A stretch of 8,005 nt of DNA from the NCBI GenBank assembly GCA_019309245.1, contig JAFDGP010000138.1, positions 1 through 8,005 on the forward strand, given 5' to 3'. The notes beneath the pieces are model-generated. The model was not told the DNA's origin, did no database searches, and saw nothing but the letters and a program-made list of their open reading frames with translations. Positions within the stretch are counted from its first letter, which is position 1, and every line of letters starts with the position of its first letter. A program made the translations under genes and the position numbers. This DNA is from Deltaproteobacteria bacterium (GTDB lineage: Bacteria > Desulfobacterota > Desulfobacteria > Desulfobacterales > C00003060). Shown piece by piece: positions 5,357 through 8,005 of the stretch.

Positions 5357-6088
5357 TTAGGTCAACTCGAATACAATGGTAATTTCCAACGGAATCTCAC
5401 CCGAAAAAAGATGCCTGGGCGGTTTTGGAAAAGGTGCCGCGTCTTTTACGGCCCTGAGCGCTGCTTTATCCAGCATTCTGTACCCGGAGGTTTTCACAAC
5501 CTGAACGGTTTGGGCATGGCCTTCAGGAGTGATGACAAACCGTATGGTTACGCAGCCTTCGATTTGCCGGGCCCTGGCAGAACCAGGATATCTCTTGTGC
5601 CTTTCAATCTTGAGCCTCACCATCTCCAAATAGCTGTGTGAAATCACGTCATCCCCGAAAGACTCCTCTGATACGGTCCCTGAACTCCAACCGGCGATGT
5701 TTAGACCGGGCATCGCAGGGACCTCGGGCGCACTGATATCCTTCATCACGCCGCCAGGCAGGTCTTTCTCAACACGCTGGACTTTTATGGGTTCAAACTG
5801 AGGCAAGAAGTACTGTGTAACCTTTAGCCTTTTTACATCCCGCAGCTGAGGCTCCTTGGATCTGTAGCGGGGTCGAGGGATGTCCCTCATACGCGGCCTT
5901 GAGACTCCCTGCACGGTTAGCTCGATGTAACTTAACGCATTTGAACGATAAATCCCGGAAACATGCATAAAAATGACAAAGTGTATAGCAAAAGAAACGG
6001 CGATTAAACCGCGCAGGAGCCAGTTCGGCCTGCTTCTAGACACGAATCCCAAAAACGATTCAACTCCTCTCAACAAGGTTTGTGTCAT
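5357..6088 (-). CDS. tonB: TonB-family energy transducer
   Basis: A 243-aa inner-membrane protein that spans the periplasm and transmits ExbB/ExbD motion to outer-membrane receptors. It has a cytoplasmic N-terminus of about 22 residues, one membrane anchor (about 23-47, WLLRGLIAVSFAIHFVIF), a periplasmic spacer, and a C-terminal TonB domain (about 153-243) with the hallmark RYPGSAR (166-172), the strand GCVTIRFVITPEG (178-190) and SGYRMLDKAALRAVKDAAPFPKPP (201-224). The spacer is basic with scattered prolines rather than the long Glu-Pro/Lys-Pro repeat of enterobacterial TonB. The start lies 6 nt after the exbD stop with no clear ribosome-binding site, which suggests translational coupling. 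A cognate receptor begins at 198 in the same window, making a dedicated system plausible. Confidence 0.93.
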   Translation of the reverse strand: MTQTLLRGVESFLGFVSRSRPNWLLRGLIAVSFAIHFVIFMHVSGIYRSNALSYIELTVQGVSRPRMRDIPRPRYRSKEPQLRDVKRLKVTQYFLPQFEPIKVQRVEKDLPGGVMKDISAPEVPAMPGLNIAGWSSGTVSEESFGDDVISHSYLEMVRLKIERHKRYPGSARARQIEGCVTIRFVITPEGHAQTVQVVKTSGYRMLDKAALRAVKDAAPFPKPPRHLFSGEIPLEITIVFELT

Positions 6089-6094
6089 TCGTAT

Positions 6095-6502
6095 TTAAAG
6101 TTGCTTCTCTGTAGCTAAACAAAGCCTACCTGCCCCCGCCGCCTTGGCGACATCCATAACCTGTACAGCCTTGTTCAGGATCACGGCCCGGTCAGCCTTC
6201 ACCACAACGAGCTTGTTTTCCCGGGAACCAATCTTTTCCTTGAGGCGCTTAAAAAGCTCGGCGAGCGACACCTCCTCGGTTCCCAGAAAGGCACGGCCTT
6301 GACGGTCTACACATACCGTGATCACTTCTTCGGCCTGAGGAGCCGACGCCTTTGCCTGGGGCAGTTTGACCTTGATTCCCTCATCCACCATAAAGTTCGT
6401 TGTAAGCAGAAAATAGATCAAAAGGAGAAAGACAATATCGATCAGTGACGTCAGTGGTGCTCGAACCTCATACTGCTGTTTCCGTCTGCTATGAACTAAC
6501 AT
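6095..6502 (-). CDS. exbD: ExbD/TolR-family biopolymer transport protein
   Basis: A 135-aa protein, the usual ExbD length. A basic cytoplasmic tail (MLVHSRRKQQYEVR) precedes one membrane helix (about 17-37) carrying the conserved proton-pathway aspartate D22 in LTSLIDIVFLLLIYFLL. The periplasmic domain (about 45-135) has the ExbD pattern VKLPQAKAS...VITVCVDRQGRAFLG...VVVKADRAV. It should assemble with the ExbB pentamer and drive TonB. The start has GAGGAG 6 nt upstream of the ATG. Spacing is 51 nt after exbB and 6 nt before tonB, so the three form one operon. Assignment to ExbD rather than TolR rests on the adjoining tonB gene. Confidence 0.94.
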   Translation of the reverse strand: MLVHSRRKQQYEVRAPLTSLIDIVFLLLIYFLLTTNFMVDEGIKVKLPQAKASAPQAEEVITVCVDRQGRAFLGTEEVSLAELFKRLKEKIGSRENKLVVVKADRAVILNKAVQVMDVAKAAGAGRLCLATEKQL

Positions 6503-6553
6503 GAAACTCTCCTCAGAAATGGTTTATCCGCGTAGGCAAACACCATGACGCCA

Positions 6554-7192
6554 TTAGTGCCGATGAGCATGGCTATGGGTATGTGTATGGGCCTGACCTG
6601 TATGCCCGTGTATGCGATAGCCAATGGCCTTGACGAAGACCACCGCTCCATCTCGAAGCTGGGATTCGTATTTGTCTACACGAGACATAAGGTAGCTGTG
6701 GGCAACCATGACCGGAGTCGTCAACATGGCCTCCCATATCCCTCCTGCCAGTACGGCTGCGTTCACCTTTCCACCCATCTCCTGAATCACCATAAATGCC
6801 TTGATCATACCCAGCACCGTCCCAAGTAGACCCAGTAACGGCGCAATGTTGCCGATGGTGGCCAGGGCCTGGAGGTATCTGGAAAGTCCCCTAACTTCTT
6901 CCTCTGTGGAATGAAGGATGACGGTCTCCAGAGTTTCCCGGTCCTGGTCCTTGACCTCCATGGCATGGGCGAGAATGCGTCCCATGGGCGTATCGTTTGA
7001 ATGGGCTAACTGATAGGCCTTGTGATCTTCACCATGCTTAAGGTGGCCCGCAACGGTCTCCACCAATCCATAGCCCCGTATCTTGACCCGACTTAAACGA
7101 ATCAATCGTTCAAGAAAAATCGCCAAGCCCAGTATGGAACAAATGAGAATAGGGCCCACCAAAACGCCACCCTTTTGCAGAAATTGAATCAC
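6554..7192 (-). CDS. exbB: ExbB-type proton-channel subunit (MotA/TolQ/ExbB family) with His-rich tail
   Basis: A 212-aa inner-membrane protein of the TonB motor. Three helices are visible: about 9-27, 107-132 (with APLLGLLGTVLGMI, the family signature) and 146-169 (GIWEAMLTTPVMVAHSYL). The large loop between helices 1 and 2 is cytoplasmic in this family. The start is taken at GTG 7192 because GGAGGT lies 4 nt upstream and the product then begins just before helix 1, as in ExbB proteins; an ATG at 7204 and a TTG at 7246 lack ribosome-binding sites, and the 7204 start would place GGAGGT inside its first codons. The odd part is the last 18 residues, HGHTGQAHTHTHSHAHRH, with eight histidines at 195-212. 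ExbB C-termini lie in the cytoplasm, so this could bind Ni, Co or Zn there. The gene is followed by exbD and tonB. Confidence 0.92.
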   Translation of the reverse strand: MIQFLQKGGVLVGPILICSILGLAIFLERLIRLSRVKIRGYGLVETVAGHLKHGEDHKAYQLAHSNDTPMGRILAHAMEVKDQDRETLETVILHSTEEEVRGLSRYLQALATIGNIAPLLGLLGTVLGMIKAFMVIQEMGGKVNAAVLAGGIWEAMLTTPVMVAHSYLMSRVDKYESQLRDGAVVFVKAIGYRIHGHTGQAHTHTHSHAHRH

Positions 7193-7196
7193 GGTT

Positions 7197-7202
7197 ACCT
7201 CC
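7197..7202 (-). promoter_or_regulatory. Ribosome-binding site that fixes a GTG start of exbB
   Basis: GGAGGT (7202-7197) lies 4 nt before GTG 7192-7190. It overlaps the ATG at 7204-7202, so that ATG is unlikely to be the main start. Confidence 0.6.
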
Positions 7203-7246
7203 ATATGGTTGTTGATAACGCCCGAATATTCCGGGCCACTGCACAA

Positions 7247-8005
7247 CTATTGGCCCTTTTCCGCGCTCTCACTTTCGGCCAAATCACCCTCCTTAATGTC
7301 GGGTTGACCGTCAAAGTCCAGATCCCTGGAACGCTTCACCAGGGCCTCTGCTTCATCATATTCCTCCCACAAATCAGGGTGGCCGTCTGCGTTCGTATCT
7401 TCCTCTACGGCCGCAAGACGGCCTTTGTAGTAAAAATACCAGGTGTCGACCTTGCCGTTTCCGTCATTATCCTTCTCTGCCCGGATCGCCTCTTCGGCAT
7501 CATTGTAAAACCAGGTAATCGTAAACCGCCCAGCCCCCTCGTCGTCCTCCTCACTCTTGACCAGCATTCCTTCTGCGTTGTAATGCTCCCTTAAGTCTAC
7601 CTTTCCATTCCCGTCTTCATCAATTTCCTTGAGTCTCAAGATATCTTCTTGATAGCAATAGCGACCTTCCGGGATTCCATCTCCGTCGGCATCCAGCTCC
7701 ATCACCATCGACCATGGGGCTTTGTTAAACCATTGGGTAATCTCAAAACGACCGTCACCGTCTTTGTCTCGAACCAGCTTCTGCTTTTTCCCATCCTTAT
7801 AGAAGACTTTTAAAGTAACTTTCCCGTTTTCTTCATCGTCTCTTTCTATTCTTGCAAGCACTCCATTACGATAGTATTCCCAGGTATCAGTTTTCCCGTT
7901 GAAGTTCGTATCGCTTTCCACCCTTTCCTTTTCTTCTCTGGCATTAAAATAGATCTTTACATCCACCTTGCCATCAAAGTTGGTATCCTTCTCCTGATAG
8001 GAGGG
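7247..8005 (-). CDS. Tandem DxDxDG-repeat protein, probably calcium-binding and exported (5' end outside window)
   Basis: Open from the right edge to TAG at 7249-7247, 252 residues visible. A GTG at 7966 lies inside a repeat and is not the start; thirteen in-frame codons before it (beginning PSYQEKDTNFDG) continue the pattern. The protein is about ten tandem units of roughly 23-25 residues, each with an acidic loop such as DTNFDGKVD, DKDGDGRFE, DADGDGIPE, DEDGNGKVD, DNDGNGKVD and DTNADGHPD, followed by an aromatic strand (WEYY, WFYN, WYFYY, EHYN). The loops match the calcium-binding DxDxDG pattern of EF-hand-like and thrombospondin-3-like repeats; the aromatic strand recalls YwqK/MORN-type repeats. 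The signal peptide, if any, is outside the window. It sits 54 nt before exbB on the same strand, likely the same operon; a periplasmic or surface role is inferred. No catalytic motif is visible. Confidence 0.8.
   Translation of the reverse strand, partial: PSYQEKDTNFDGKVDVKIYFNAREEKERVESDTNFNGKTDTWEYYRNGVLARIERDDEENGKVTLKVFYKDGKKQKLVRDKDGDGRFEITQWFNKAPWSMVMELDADGDGIPEGRYCYQEDILRLKEIDEDGNGKVDLREHYNAEGMLVKSEEDDEGAGRFTITWFYNDAEEAIRAEKDNDGNGKVDTWYFYYKGRLAAVEEDTNADGHPDLWEEYDEAEALVKRSRDLDFDGQPDIKEGDLAESESAEKGQ

Noticed and set aside
7193..7246. N-terminal extension of ExbB from TTG 7246 or ATG 7204
   Set aside because: Neither has a ribosome-binding site; the extension is polar and precedes the normal ExbB start, while GTG 7192 has GGAGGT.
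1..8005. tRNA, rRNA, CRISPR array, insertion sequence or phage genes
   Set aside because: I looked on both strands and saw no cloverleaf, regularly spaced repeat array, transposase motif or integrase.

Overview
The window reads as a tetrapyrrole- or metal-related TonB/chelatase locus from an anaerobic Gram-negative bacterium, most likely a deltaproteobacterial (Desulfobacterota) lineage. The grounds are an outer-membrane receptor plus an ExbB-ExbD-TonB motor (Gram-negative envelope), a radical SAM enzyme, BchI/BchD-type chelatase subunits with no sign of chlorophyll genes, and moderate GC. The lineage is inference from gene content; no rRNA or marker gene is present. Every supported gene is on the minus strand, so transcription runs from high to low coordinates.

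Layout in transcription order: a protein of tandem DxDxDG (calcium-loop-like) repeats, its 5' end cut by the window edge (8005-7247); exbB with a His-rich tail (7192-6554); exbD (6502-6095); tonB (6088-5357); a BioB/BATS-type radical SAM enzyme that lacks biotin-synthase ligands (5297-4212); a regulatory gap of about 485 bp with a near-consensus sigma70 promoter, a long leader, two terminator-type hairpins built on a repeated core and a B12-box-like segment (4211-3727); an AAA+ chelatase subunit of ChlI type (3726-2698); a fused AAA+/von Willebrand A subunit of ChlD type with a poly-Pro and His/acid-rich linker (2676-592); a structured gap of about 390 bp (591-199); and the N-terminus of a TonB-dependent outer-membrane receptor (198-1), which runs off the left edge.

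How they may work together (inference): the receptor takes up a metal complex or tetrapyrrole across the outer membrane, energised by the ExbB-ExbD-TonB motor. The ChlI/ChlD-type ATPases serve a large CobN-type catalytic subunit, expected just outside the window, which inserts or removes a metal. The radical SAM enzyme would make or modify a ligand or tetrapyrrole. Two unrelated proteins, the putative motor protein ExbB and the chelatase subunit ChlD, each carry a His-rich segment that could bind Co, Ni or Zn. The most interesting non-coding regions are the two leaders, one before the chelatase genes and one before the receptor.
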